From Oxalobacteraceae bacterium UBA6018 (GTDB lineage: Bacteria > Pseudomonadota > Gammaproteobacteria > Burkholderiales > Burkholderiaceae_D): 64,000 nt of DNA. Positions 33,691-43,466 of this stretch are shown here, in pieces. The notes below the pieces were generated by a model. The model did not search any database. It saw only the letters and a list, made by a program, of their open reading frames with translations, and was not told the origin of the DNA. Positions within the stretch are counted from its first letter, which is position 1. Each line of letters begins with the position of its first letter. The DNA is taken from assembly GCA_002428015.1 (NCBI GenBank), contig DIZW01000066.1, positions 11,418-75,417 of the forward strand. The letters are read 5' to 3'. Both the position numbers and the translations under genes were made by a program.

Positions 33691-36684
33691 TTAGTACTTG
33701 TAGTTCAGGCCAAGCACGAAGGTGCGGCCCGAGTGCACGTACAGCAGCGTGTCGTTGCGCTGGGAATCGCGGCCGTAGCGCAGCGGCGTGTCGCGCAGGT
33801 TCTGGCCCTCGAAGCTGAGGCGCAATTGCGGGGTCATGTTATACGACATGCTGAAGTCGATGTTGGTGGAGCCGTCGACAGTCGTGTAGTCATGCCCGGC
33901 CACGTCGCCCAGCACGTTGAGCAGATACGCGGAACGATAGGCGGCCGACACGCGCGCGCTGAACTTGGCATCCTCGTAGTACAGGGTCAGGTTGTGCGCG
34001 TTGGGCGACAGGCCGGTGAAGTTGGCCTGCTGGGTCAGCAGTTCGTTGGCGGTGGTCTTCGGATTGTCCACCCGGGTGATGTAGGTGATCTTCGAATTGA
34101 CGTGGGTGTAGTTCACCAGCGCGCCGAAGTTGCTCCACACGCCAGGCAGGAAGGTGAACGGCGCCTGCAGGTTGAACTCGAGGCCGTTGAGCGGGCCGCC
34201 ATGGGTGTTGACCTTGCGGTTGACCACCACTTCGGTGCTCGGCAAGGTGGCGCAGGCCGGCGTGCCACCGGTGATGCTGCAACCGCCGCCGAGCAGGATC
34301 GAATCGGGCAGGCCCAGGGTCGAGAACACGGCACGCTCGGAGACACCCTGGATGAAGGTGTTGATCTCCTTGCGGAACATGCCCAGCGACACCATCGCGT
34401 TCTTGGCGTAGTACCACTCGGCCTGCAGGTCATAGGTGCGGGCGCGGATCGGGTCGAGGTTCGGATTGCCGATCGTCACAGACTGGCTTTGCGACGACAG
34501 CGTGGTCGAGGGGGCCAGGTCGGTGTACTCCGGACGCGACAGGGTCTTGCCGGCCGAGAAGCGCAGCAGCACGTCTTTCGGCAGGCTGGCCGTCACGTTC
34601 AGCGCCGGCAGGATATCGCGGTACTTGTGGGTGTAGGTCGCCGGGGTCAAGGTGCCGTTGGCGTTGATCAGGGCGTAGGAGGTCGCGGTGGTTTCCGCGC
34701 CGCGCACACCGAGGTTGCCGCGCAACGGGATCGAACCGAGGTCGTACTTGAAGTCCACCATGCCGTACAGCGCGTTGATCGATTCCTTCACGCCACGATT
34801 GGCCTGGCCCAGCAGGTTGTATTCCGATCCGGGCACGGCCGCGCAGTGGCATTCGATGTTGTACACCGCCAGGAACTTGTTGAGGTCCACCGCGGTCCAG
34901 GAGCTGGGCACGCCGCTGCCGCCCAGTCCATTGCCGAAACCGCCGATGGTGCGGCTGACGCTGGCCAGGGAGGTGCCAGCCGGCAGGGTCAGGCCGTTGC
35001 CGCCGGAGCCGATCTCGACGTTGGTCCAGTTGTTGTCGCGCTTGGAGAGGCCGCCGCGCAGGGTCAGGTTGTCGTTCAGGTCGAAGCTGGCGTTGACCGC
35101 GTGGGTGGTGAGCTTGTTCTTGGTGTGCAGGTAGCGTCCGACGAACTGGCCGTGGAAGGTGCCGTCCGCTTCCTGCGGGCCGAAGGTGAACGCGCTCGGG
35201 TTGTTGACGTCCATGCCGAAATTAAGCGCCGGCACGTTGCGGTTGTTGCGGAAGTCGAAGGAGAAGCCGTTCACGTTCGGGGCGTCGAACTGCACGGTGG
35301 CGCGCACCGGCTCGTCCAGGTCCGAGTCGGAGGTGCCGGTCATGAAATCCATCCGGAAGCGGTCGCTGAAATCGTGGCTGCCGGATAGCACGTGCTGGCG
35401 GAACAGGGTGGTGTACTTGTCCAGCAGGCCTTCAGTACGAATGTCGACGGCGTTGAACTTGCCGTAATCCCAGCTGCCGGTATCGGTGAAATGGGTATCC
35501 AGGATCGAGCTTTGCGGCTTGCCGTTCGCCTGCGCCAGGCTGCGGCCGAAGGAGATCGCCTCGATGTAGTTGTCGTAGCGGTCGTTGACGAACTTGCCGC
35601 CCATCAGATCGAGGTTCAATTCGGTGCGCGGCGCCGGGCGCCATTGCAGCGAGGCGGTGACGCCGGAACGCTCGTACTGGGTCAGGGAACGGCGATAGCG
35701 CGGAATGCGCGGCGCGAACGCGCCCGAGCCGGGCGCCGGATTGGCGACGGTGCCGCCGTAGTTGTCGGTGCGCGAGACCACGCTGTTATACGCCGCGGTG
35801 TTGGAGGTACGCGGCACGCCGAAACCGCAATTGTTCGCGTCGATGCCCCTGACGGCGCTGTTGGCCGGGCTTTGCGGCGAGAAGCCGGCGGGCGAGCAGA
35901 AGCCGCCGTCGGCGCTCGCGCTGAGCAGTTCGACGGCCTCGTAGCCCTCCTCCTGCGCGCTGCGCTTGGAGTAGGCGGCCGAAATGAGCGCGCCGACCTT
36001 GCCGATGGAGGTATCCCAGCGGTTCGAATACAGTGCGGTCACGCGCGGCTCGGTTTTGCCCGACAGCGAGTTGTACATGCCCTGCCCGCCCAGGCTGATC
36101 TGCTGGCCCTTGAAGTCGAACGGACGCGCGGTGCGCAGGTCCACGGTGGCGCCGAGCGAGCCTTCTTCGATGTCGGCCTGCGAGGTCTTGCGCACTTCCA
36201 GGCTGTTGAACAGTTCCGAGGCGAACACGCTGAAGTCGAACGCGCGGCCGCGGTTGGTGCTGCCGTTGATGTCGGAGGCGCCGGTGGCGGTCACGCCTTC
36301 GATGCCGTTGATGCGCACGCGGGTGAAGCCGGCGTTCAGGCCGCGCACGGTGATCTGCTTGCCTTCGCCGCCGTCGCCACGCGCCAGCGATACGCCAGGC
36401 ACGCGCTGCAGCGATTCAGCCAGGTTGGCGTCGGGAAATTTGGCGATGTCTTCCGCCTTGATGACGTCGACGATGCCGTCGCTGTTTTTCTTGACGTTGA
36501 GCGCGCTGTTCAAACTGGCGCGAAAGCCCGTCACCACCACCACGGTATCGTCAGCGGCCGGCTTGGCGGGCGCGGCCTCCTGCGCCTGCGCCTGGGTCGA
36601 GGCGATCATGGCGATGACACCAAGGACGATCAGCGAGCGTTTCAACGGTGGATGCTTGCTCGAATTTTGCAGCATGGTCTTCAT
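33691..36684 (-). CDS. TonB-dependent receptor, carbohydrate-uptake type
   Basis: 997 residues. A signal peptide (PPLKRSLIVLGVIAMIASTQ) is followed by a TonB box-like DTVVVVTGFRASL, then the plug (IKAEDIAKFPDANLAESLQR, RGLNAGFTRVRINGIEG, ADIEEGSLGATVDLRTARPF) and a 22-strand beta-barrel ending LLYVHSGRTFVLGLNYKY with a C-terminal aromatic. This is the proteobacterial (Xanthomonas/Caulobacter) TBDR subfamily used for plant oligosaccharides. Adjacent divergent pectate lyase supports pectin oligogalacturonide uptake, which is inferred. AAGGA precedes the ATG at 36684. Confidence 0.9.
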   Translation of the reverse strand: MKTMLQNSSKHPPLKRSLIVLGVIAMIASTQAQAQEAAPAKPAADDTVVVVTGFRASLNSALNVKKNSDGIVDVIKAEDIAKFPDANLAESLQRVPGVSLARGDGGEGKQITVRGLNAGFTRVRINGIEGVTATGASDINGSTNRGRAFDFSVFASELFNSLEVRKTSQADIEEGSLGATVDLRTARPFDFKGQQISLGGQGMYNSLSGKTEPRVTALYSNRWDTSIGKVGALISAAYSKRSAQEEGYEAVELLSASADGGFCSPAGFSPQSPANSAVRGIDANNCGFGVPRTSNTAAYNSVVSRTDNYGGTVANPAPGSGAFAPRIPRYRRSLTQYERSGVTASLQWRPAPRTELNLDLMGGKFVNDRYDNYIEAISFGRSLAQANGKPQSSILDTHFTDTGSWDYGKFNAVDIRTEGLLDKYTTLFRQHVLSGSHDFSDRFRMDFMTGTSDSDLDEPVRATVQFDAPNVNGFSFDFRNNRNVPALNFGMDVNNPSAFTFGPQEADGTFHGQFVGRYLHTKNKLTTHAVNASFDLNDNLTLRGGLSKRDNNWTNVEIGSGGNGLTLPAGTSLASVSRTIGGFGNGLGGSGVPSSWTAVDLNKFLAVYNIECHCAAVPGSEYNLLGQANRGVKESINALYGMVDFKYDLGSIPLRGNLGVRGAETTATSYALINANGTLTPATYTHKYRDILPALNVTASLPKDVLLRFSAGKTLSRPEYTDLAPSTTLSSQSQSVTIGNPNLDPIRARTYDLQAEWYYAKNAMVSLGMFRKEINTFIQGVSERAVFSTLGLPDSILLGGGCSITGGTPACATLPSTEVVVNRKVNTHGGPLNGLEFNLQAPFTFLPGVWSNFGALVNYTHVNSKITYITRVDNPKTTANELLTQQANFTGLSPNAHNLTLYYEDAKFSARVSAAYRSAYLLNVLGDVAGHDYTTVDGSTNIDFSMSYNMTPQLRLSFEGQNLRDTPLRYGRDSQRNDTLLYVHSGRTFVLGLNYKY

Positions 36685-36844
36685 GTGTGTCCTTGTAATA
36701 ATTATTTTGAAAATGACGCCCATCGGCCCCGTGGGCAAACCGATCATAGGCGTATGCTTTGGCCGCGCAAGAGACGCGCAGTAAACACTCAACGGGTTGA
36801 TTCAGTTGGCCACGCCACGCATGAAAACGTGTATCAAAAGCCAC

Positions 36845-36856
36845 AAACGATCGTTT
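36845..36856. promoter_or_regulatory. Palindrome AAACGATCGTTT, candidate operator for pectate lyase
   Basis: A perfect 12-bp palindrome lies in the 224-bp divergent gap between TonB receptor and pectate lyase, 52 bp before the lyase ATG. A -10-like GATAAT (36876-36881) puts a -35 near 36853-36858, overlapping it, as for a repressor site. The regulator is not identified. Confidence 0.4.
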
Positions 36857-36908
36857 AACCGCTTGAAACTCGTGCGATAATTTTCGGCAAACTTAATTGG
36901 GAGTACGC

Positions 36909-38270
36909 ATGACATCCATTTCGATGCGTAGTGCCGGCGTGCTATTGGCCGCCACCTTGATGTGCGCCGGCGCATTCGCCGCCGTCGACGCCGCTGGCCC
37001 CCAGCGCAGCGGCGGCTTTAACGCCCAGCGCGACCTCGACCCGGCCGCGGCCGACGTCAAGGGCTGGGCCGCCGACACCGCGGGCGGGCGCGGCGGCGCG
37101 ATCATCCGGGTGACCAATCTGAACGCGGCCGGCGCGGGGTCCTTCGCCGCGGCGGTGGCCGCGCGCGGTCCGCGCATCGTGGTGTTCGAGGTCGGCGGCG
37201 TGATCGACCTGCATGGCGCGACGGTGCGCATCGAGGAGCCGTATCTGACCATCGCCGGCCAGACCGCGCCCAATCCGGGCGTGACCTTCATCCGGGGCGA
37301 ATTTTCGGTCGCGACCCACGACGTGATCGTCCAGCATATCGCAGTGCGCCCGGGCGAAGCGGGCAAGCCGAAAAAGAGCGGCTGGGAAGCCGACGGGCTC
37401 TCGACCCGCGGCGGCAGCAACGTCATCATCGACCATTGCAGCTTCAGTTGGGCGACCGACGAGAACCTGTCGGCGTCCGGCCCGCGCTTTAGCGGCGCCA
37501 CGCCCGAGCAATGGCGGCTGGGCACGTCGCATCGCGTCACCTTCAGCCACAACATCGTGGCCGAGGGCCTGCGCAACGCCACCCACCTGAAGGGCGAGCA
37601 TTCGAAAGGCTCGCTGATCCACGACAACGCCGACCAGATCCTGATCTACGCGAACCTGTACGACGCCAACCACGAGCGCAACCCCTTGGTCAAAGGCGGC
37701 GCCCACGTGGCGATCGTCAACAACCTGATCCACGATCCCGGCACCAAGGCCATCCATTACAACCTGATCGCCCACGAATGGGGCAGCCATGCGCCGGAAA
37801 CCGGGATCGTGACGATGATCGCCAACGTCTACCGCGCCGGGCCCGACACGGTGGCCGACACGCCCTTGTTCAGCCTGGGCGGCGCGGGCGACGTCAGCGT
37901 GTTCATGCAGGACAATATCGCAGTGGACGCCAACGGCAAGCCCCTGCCGCTCACCGGCCGCTACAGCGTCGGCGAGGCGCGCATCCTCACGGCCAGCGCG
38001 CCCTACCTGCCGCCCGGGCTCACGCCGATCCCGGCGGCGCGCCTGGAAACGGCGATCTACATGAGCGCCGGCATGCGCCCGTGGGCGCGCGACCCGATCG
38101 ATTTCAAGATCATTTCCGACGTGGCCGAAGGGCGCGGCCATATCGTCGACAGCGAGGCCGAATCGAGCGGCTATCCGGCTTACCCCGCCATGGCCCGGCG
38201 CTTCGATCCGGCGGCGTGGAACCTGGCCGACATGTCGCCCAAGGGCGGTTGGGGCGTGCTGTTCCGCTAG
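36909..38270 (+). CDS. Pectate lyase-like beta-helix enzyme
   Basis: 453 residues. Signal peptide (RSAGVLLAATLMCAGAFAAV). The mature protein begins GPQRSGGFNAQR and carries GWAADTAGGRGGAIIRVTNL, the GGRGG opening typical of trisaccharide-type pectate lyases. The beta-helix core holds EEPYLTIAGQTAPNPGVTFI, NVIIDHCSFSWATDENLS and SLIHDNADQILIYANLYDAN, with Asp Ca ligands. C-terminal region PMAR...GGWGVLFR is unusual. It probably degrades polygalacturonate or oligogalacturonides, but differs from the PL1 enzyme at 31115, with no carbohydrate-binding module. GGGAG lies five bases before the ATG. The receptor gene is divergent. Confidence 0.87.
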   Translation: MTSISMRSAGVLLAATLMCAGAFAAVDAAGPQRSGGFNAQRDLDPAAADVKGWAADTAGGRGGAIIRVTNLNAAGAGSFAAAVAARGPRIVVFEVGGVIDLHGATVRIEEPYLTIAGQTAPNPGVTFIRGEFSVATHDVIVQHIAVRPGEAGKPKKSGWEADGLSTRGGSNVIIDHCSFSWATDENLSASGPRFSGATPEQWRLGTSHRVTFSHNIVAEGLRNATHLKGEHSKGSLIHDNADQILIYANLYDANHERNPLVKGGAHVAIVNNLIHDPGTKAIHYNLIAHEWGSHAPETGIVTMIANVYRAGPDTVADTPLFSLGGAGDVSVFMQDNIAVDANGKPLPLTGRYSVGEARILTASAPYLPPGLTPIPAARLETAIYMSAGMRPWARDPIDFKIISDVAEGRGHIVDSEAESSGYPAYPAMARRFDPAAWNLADMSPKGGWGVLFR

Positions 38271-38472
38271 GCGGCGCCTCTGATGCCGATAAGCAATATG
38301 CTATATTGTCAACCCAATTAGGAAACGCGAAACGCCGGAGCGAGCGGCAACAGTCTCGTTCGAGAAGCGCAGCCGTGCGCAGCGACGGTGGGCAACGCAG
38401 GACGACAAAGCCGCCGCGCGTTAGGTTTTTGAAGGTTTCATCGATATTGATTCAGCGATCACGAGGCAGCAG

Positions 38473-41400
38473 ATGCAAGGCCAGGCGGAGGCGGACCAGA
38501 CAGTCCAGGACGGGAAGGTAGTATTGAACGCCGAGAGCCTGAAAGCCTGGCGCAAGCAGCGCGGCTTGAGCCAGGAGGCCTTGGCGCAGCAATGCCTGGC
38601 GCGCCGCCTGTGCGTGTCGATCGCGTCGATCAAGCGCGCCGAGACCGGCAAATCGGTCCTCTACCGCACCGCCAACCACCTCGCGCGCGTGTTCGAACGC
38701 GATGTCGAGGAGCTGATCCGCTTGCCGTCGGCCCAGCCGGGCGCGGCCACGAACGCCGATGCCGTCGACGCCTTCGAGCAGCGCACCGTGCTGGCCCTGC
38801 AACTGTGGTGCGCGCAGGCGCCGCCGGCCGCGCTGCTGGCGCAGCTTGGCCAGGTGGCCGCGCAGTTCGGCGGCCAGGATGGCGGCCCCGGCCTGTTCAT
38901 CTTCGGCCTGCCGAAGGCCTATGGCAGCGACGCCGTGCGCTGCCTGCAAGCCGGCGTGGCGATCGCCCAGCAGCTCGGCGGCCACGGCGCCGCCCTGGCC
39001 GTGCGCACACTCGACTGGCCTTCCGAGGCGGGCGCTGCCGACCTGCCCGCTGAACTGCCCACCGGTCCGCTCCCGTTCGACGCCGGCGCCGCGCCGCTGT
39101 ATGTGGCGGCAGCGCTGCGCGGCCAGTTGAGCGAACGCTTCGCGCTGGCGCCGCAGGGCTGGGATGGCGCCTGGCTGCGCGTCACGGGCGCCCTGGCCGC
39201 GGCCAACAGCGCCAGTTGCCCGCTGGTGGCGCGCTATGTCGAGCTGCAGCAGTTCAAGGCGACCCTGGCGACCACCCAGGCCTACCAGTGCGGCCATATT
39301 CTGTACTTGCGCGGCGTGGCCGGGATCGGCAAGAGCCGGCTGATCCAGGAGTTCACCGACATCGCCGAGCAGAGCCAGTTCAGTTGCCACACGGCGGTGA
39401 TCTGCGACTTCGGCGTGCGCGGCGACGACGCGCCGCTCGCGCAATTGCTGCGCAGTCTGCTAGGGATAGGGGCCGGCACCCTGCCGGACGAGGCCTTGCT
39501 GGCCGAGCGCATGGATGGCGCCGGCGTGGGCGCCGAGCTGGCCATGCATTACCGCGCCCTGCTCGGAATGCCACAGCCGGGCGCCGACGCCGTGCTGTAC
39601 GGGGCGATGGCGCACCACACGCGCGACCTGCGCCAGATCGAGGCCTTGCGCGAGCTGATCATCCACCGCGCCATCGACAGCCCGCTGCTGCTGGTGCTCG
39701 AGGACATCCACTGGGGCACGCCGGCGCTGCTGGCCACCCTGGCCGCGCTGCTGCCGGACGTGGGCGAGGCGCCGCTGGTCTGGGTGCTGTCGTCGCGCTT
39801 CGAGCACGACCCGATGGAACACGCGCTGCGGCCCTACCTGAACGGCTTGCCGGTCACGATGCTCGACCTGGCCACCTTGCGCCCGCCCGAGGCGATGGCC
39901 TTGGCCCAATACGCGAGCGACCCCGATCCGGATTTCCACGCGAAGTGCGTGGCGCGCGCCCAGGGCAATCCGCTGTTCCTGACCCAGTTGCTGCTGTCCG
40001 GACGCAGCCACGCCTTGCCGAGCAGCCTGAAAAATCTCGTGCAGAGCAAGCTCGACGACCTGCCGGCGCCGCAGCGGCACGGCTTGCGGGTGGCCTCGGC
40101 GATCGGCCAATATTTTCCGCTGTCCCTGCTGCGCGAGGCCTTGCAGCAGCCCGAGCACGAGTTGGGCATGGCAGTACGCCAGTGCATCGTCCGCCCCGAC
40201 GGCCAGGGCAGCTTCCGCTTCGTGCACGACCTGGTGATGCAGGGCATTTACGAGTCCATGCCGGCCGCGCAGCGGGACGAGGTGCACGTGGCCATCGCCC
40301 GCTGCTACGGCGCCGGCAACCTGCATCTGCGCGCCCAGCACCTGGACCGGGCGCGCCACGCCGACGCGCCGGCCGCCTTCCTGGACGCGATCCGCGAGCG
40401 CATCGCCGGCTACCAGTACCAGCAGGCGCTGGACTTGATCGAGCACTGCCAGCGCATCGATTACGCCGCGCGCGAGGTCTATCCGCTCCACCTGCTGAGC
40501 GGCCAGGCGCATGCCAAGATGGGCCAGACCCAGCATGCCAGGGCCAGCTTCGAGGAGGCGCTGGCCAGCGCGGGCGACCAGCGCCAGCGCGTGGCGGCCG
40601 TGATCGGCCTGGCGGCGGCGCTCAACGTGCTCGAACAATTGCAGGCCGAGGAAGCCTTGCTCGACGCGACCATCGCTGCCACCCGCAATGCCGGCGTCAC
40701 CGAAGGCCTGGGCGAGCTGTACTACCTCAAGGGGAATCTGTATTTCCCGACCGGGAACTTTGCCTTGAGCCGCCAGCTGCACGAGCAAGCCCAGCGCCAC
40801 GCCATCAGCAAGGAAACCCAGGCGCGCGCGCTCAGCGGTATGGGCGACTCGTATTACGCGCAAGGGCGCATGGCCACCGCGCACCGGGTGTTTCGCGATT
40901 GCCTGGCCCTGTGCGAGCAGCATGGGCTGGCCGAGATCGAGGCGTCCAACCGCTTCATGCTGGGCACGGTGAGGATCTACCTGAACCAGACTGCCGGCGC
41001 GCTCGACGACGCGCTGGCCTCGGCCGAGCTGGGGCACCGGGTCGGCAACCGCCGCGCCGAGATCGTCTCGCGCCTGACCGCCAGCTGGCTATTGACCTCG
41101 CTCGGCCAGGCCGCCGGCGCGCGCCAGCAGATCGAGCAGGGCCTGGAACTGGCGCGCACGATCGGGGCGGCCCGCTTTGAACCGTTCCTGAGCGAGAGCC
41201 TGGTGCGGGTGCTGCTCTTGGAAGGGCGCGCCGGCGACGCCCACGCGCTCGCCTTGAACGCATGGGAAATGGTTGAGCGGCAAAAACTGCACAAGTTTAT
41301 CGGGCCTTGGGTGCTCTCGACCCTGGCCCTGGTGGAGCCGAACGCTCAGGCGCGCGAGCACGCCTTGCGCGAAGGCCAGGCACTGCTCGAACAAGGCTGC

Positions 41401-41700
41401 GTGGGACACAACCACTACCGCTACTACGCGGGAGCGATGGAGACCTGCCTGCTGCGCCACCAGCCGCAGGCCGCGCTGGCCCTGGCCGCGCGCTTCGCCG
41501 CCTACGTGGCCGAGGAACCTTGTCCATGGGCCACCCACCACATCGCGCTGGTGCGCAGCGCCGCCGCGTGGATGGCGGCGCCATCGGCCGATGCGCAGGC
41601 CCTGCTGGAAAGCGCGCGCGCGGCTGGCGAAGCGGCCGGCCTGGGTGGCGTCATGCCGCTGCTGCAGCGCCGTTTGCTGCAGGAGTTTGAGGGCGCGTGA
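38473..41700 (+). CDS. HTH-ATPase-helical-repeat regulator (STAND-like)
   Basis: 1075 residues. An XRE-type HTH at ~15-75 (ESLKAWRKQRGLSQEALAQQ, SIASIKRAETGKS). Residues ~95-245 resemble a degenerate class III cyclase fold without catalytic metal residues (LFIFGLPKAYGSDAVRCLQA). The nucleotide-binding module starts near 277: Walker A LRGVAGIGKSRLIQEF, Walker B PLLLVLEDIHWGTPALL near 404. The C-terminal ~430 residues are Ala/Leu-rich TPR-like repeats (AKMGQTQHARASFEEALASA). This layout is of MalT-like signal-transducing ATPases. It is 202 bp after a pectate lyase on the same strand; controlling pectin genes is only inferred. It overlaps the converging FAD gene by 50 bp. Confidence 0.75.
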   Translation: MQGQAEADQTVQDGKVVLNAESLKAWRKQRGLSQEALAQQCLARRLCVSIASIKRAETGKSVLYRTANHLARVFERDVEELIRLPSAQPGAATNADAVDAFEQRTVLALQLWCAQAPPAALLAQLGQVAAQFGGQDGGPGLFIFGLPKAYGSDAVRCLQAGVAIAQQLGGHGAALAVRTLDWPSEAGAADLPAELPTGPLPFDAGAAPLYVAAALRGQLSERFALAPQGWDGAWLRVTGALAAANSASCPLVARYVELQQFKATLATTQAYQCGHILYLRGVAGIGKSRLIQEFTDIAEQSQFSCHTAVICDFGVRGDDAPLAQLLRSLLGIGAGTLPDEALLAERMDGAGVGAELAMHYRALLGMPQPGADAVLYGAMAHHTRDLRQIEALRELIIHRAIDSPLLLVLEDIHWGTPALLATLAALLPDVGEAPLVWVLSSRFEHDPMEHALRPYLNGLPVTMLDLATLRPPEAMALAQYASDPDPDFHAKCVARAQGNPLFLTQLLLSGRSHALPSSLKNLVQSKLDDLPAPQRHGLRVASAIGQYFPLSLLREALQQPEHELGMAVRQCIVRPDGQGSFRFVHDLVMQGIYESMPAAQRDEVHVAIARCYGAGNLHLRAQHLDRARHADAPAAFLDAIRERIAGYQYQQALDLIEHCQRIDYAAREVYPLHLLSGQAHAKMGQTQHARASFEEALASAGDQRQRVAAVIGLAAALNVLEQLQAEEALLDATIAATRNAGVTEGLGELYYLKGNLYFPTGNFALSRQLHEQAQRHAISKETQARALSGMGDSYYAQGRMATAHRVFRDCLALCEQHGLAEIEASNRFMLGTVRIYLNQTAGALDDALASAELGHRVGNRRAEIVSRLTASWLLTSLGQAAGARQQIEQGLELARTIGAARFEPFLSESLVRVLLLEGRAGDAHALALNAWEMVERQKLHKFIGPWVLSTLALVEPNAQAREHALREGQALLEQGCVGHNHYRYYAGAMETCLLRHQPQAALALAARFAAYVAEEPCPWATHHIALVRSAAAWMAAPSADAQALLESARAAGEAAGLGGVMPLLQRRLLQEFEGA

Positions 41701-43363
41701 GCGCGCCGCGCAGGGCCGGCAGGATCCATCCGGCGATCGCCTTCGACTGGCGCAGGCATTGCTCCTGCAGGCCGGCGCCCACCGTCCAGCCGCCACCGAA
41801 CAGCAAGGCGCACGCGGGTTGCTGGCCGGCGGCCAGCTGGTCCGCGTTAGCCTGGTTGAAATCATAGATCTGCGCTTGCGCCGCGATGCAGGAGGCATCG
41901 AGCACGTTGTGCTTGAACACGGTCCACGCCTTGTCGGCCAAGTGCGGGATGGCGTCGGCAGCGGCGCGGTAGCCGGTGCGCAGGGGCTCGCCGTTGAGCT
42001 GACGCTGGGTGGCGCGCGGCAAGGCGTTGAACAGGTGGGGTGGCACCCGCGATGACTCCTGCACGCGGTCGAGCATGGTGTCGAACGGGATCTCGCTGAG
42101 CGTACTGACGAGCGAGACGAAGAACTGCGGCAGGCCGGCGCGGGCGTACTCGGGGTTGACGGGATCGTTCTGGTGCAGGTTGCACACGTAGCTCATGCGG
42201 TAGGGGAAGCTCGGGGCGTCCGGCGCGCGCTGCAGCACGTTGTAGGTGCGCCAGATGTTGCGGTTCTGGGGCATGAGGCCGGCATAGGTGTGGCACACGG
42301 CGTAGCCTTGCGTATAGTTCACCTGCGAGAGCATGGAGCGCACCTGCGTGGCCCACTGCGCCATCGACGCGCCAAAGCTGAGCAGGGCCAGGGTGTCGTC
42401 GGCATGCGCGGCCATCACGCACAGGTCGAAGCGTTCCGGCTCGCGGCCGCCCTGCTGTACGGTGGCATAACCGGGGTGCGCCTGCACCGCGACTTCGCTT
42501 TCGGTGTGGATGCGCACCCGGACCAGCTCGTTAGAGCCGCCCACGACGTAGGCGGCCAGCGCTTCAAGCCACTTCTGGGCGCCGTGCTCGAAGTAGCGCC
42601 GGTCCGGCGTCACGCCACCTTCCTGCAGGCGGTAATACTGGAACGGCGACTGCAGCGGCAGCAGCTCCGGGCCACGGTCGTCGGTGAAATACATGGCGGC
42701 GATGCGCGGGTAATAGATGACGTCGCGCACCTGGCCCAGGCGCGCCGGCAGTGCCGGATCGGCCCAGTCGATGGCGATGTGCAGCTGCGTGGCCGCGGCA
42801 TTCAGCATGGGGTAGGGCTTGGCCACGCAATCGCCGAAGAACTGGCCGACCGTGTACTGCGGGCTGATCTGATCGACCAGGTTGAGCGCGCTCTGGTGCA
42901 CGACCTTGATCAAGGGCGCCAGCTGGCCGCCGTCGGCCCTGTCGAGGCTGAACAGGGGATCGGTCACGCCGTCGCGCAGGGCCGCGTCGTCGGTGAGCGC
43001 CAGCGCGCCGCTGGCGTTGAAGTAGCTGGTGGTGTCCTGCAGGGGCTTGAGATTGTCGAGGTAGCCGATCTGCTCGAGCACGGTTTTGAACTCGGTGTAG
43101 GTGGCCAGGTTGACGTCGTTGACGCCGAGGTCGGCCCAGCGCAGGAAGGCGGTGGCGGCGCCGCCGGCGTCGACGAAGTCGCCCTGGTCGACCACCACGG
43201 TATCGGCGTTGCCGCCCAGGCTGCTCTTGCGTTCGTAGATCTCGACCTGCAGCGGCCGGTCGCCGGGCTGGGCCTGGCGCTGCAGGTAAAAGGCGCTCGA
43301 TAAACCGGACACGCCGCCACCGATAATTGCCAGGCGCAGGGGCGCCGCTTGCGAACTGCTCAT
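41651..43363 (-). CDS. FAD-dependent oxidoreductase, amine-oxidase-like
   Basis: 570 residues. The dinucleotide-binding motif RLAIIGGGVSGLSSAFYL and acidic strand VEIYERKSSLGG at the N-terminus are clear, then the flavin-contacting DAGGAATAFLRW. C-terminal FGGGWTVGAGLQEQCLRQ forms the second FAD contact. It resembles COG2907-type NAD(P)-binding proteins found near desaturase or cyclopropane-fatty-acid genes, but no such gene is adjacent here. Substrate unknown. GAGG lies five bases before the ATG. The gene's 3' end overlaps the regulator gene by 50 bp in opposite orientation, which allows antisense interference. Confidence 0.8.
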   Translation of the reverse strand: MSSSQAAPLRLAIIGGGVSGLSSAFYLQRQAQPGDRPLQVEIYERKSSLGGNADTVVVDQGDFVDAGGAATAFLRWADLGVNDVNLATYTEFKTVLEQIGYLDNLKPLQDTTSYFNASGALALTDDAALRDGVTDPLFSLDRADGGQLAPLIKVVHQSALNLVDQISPQYTVGQFFGDCVAKPYPMLNAAATQLHIAIDWADPALPARLGQVRDVIYYPRIAAMYFTDDRGPELLPLQSPFQYYRLQEGGVTPDRRYFEHGAQKWLEALAAYVVGGSNELVRVRIHTESEVAVQAHPGYATVQQGGREPERFDLCVMAAHADDTLALLSFGASMAQWATQVRSMLSQVNYTQGYAVCHTYAGLMPQNRNIWRTYNVLQRAPDAPSFPYRMSYVCNLHQNDPVNPEYARAGLPQFFVSLVSTLSEIPFDTMLDRVQESSRVPPHLFNALPRATQRQLNGEPLRTGYRAAADAIPHLADKAWTVFKHNVLDASCIAAQAQIYDFNQANADQLAAGQQPACALLFGGGWTVGAGLQEQCLRQSKAIAGWILPALRGALTRPQTPAANGAAAAA

Positions 43364-43466
43364 AGTAGCCTCGTCGAATTCAATGAATGAAGCGTCGAAT
43401 TCTAGCGGCTTTTTCCAGCAGGAAACTAAAGATCAGGCAACTGATGCTGAACTGATACCCCGGCGC

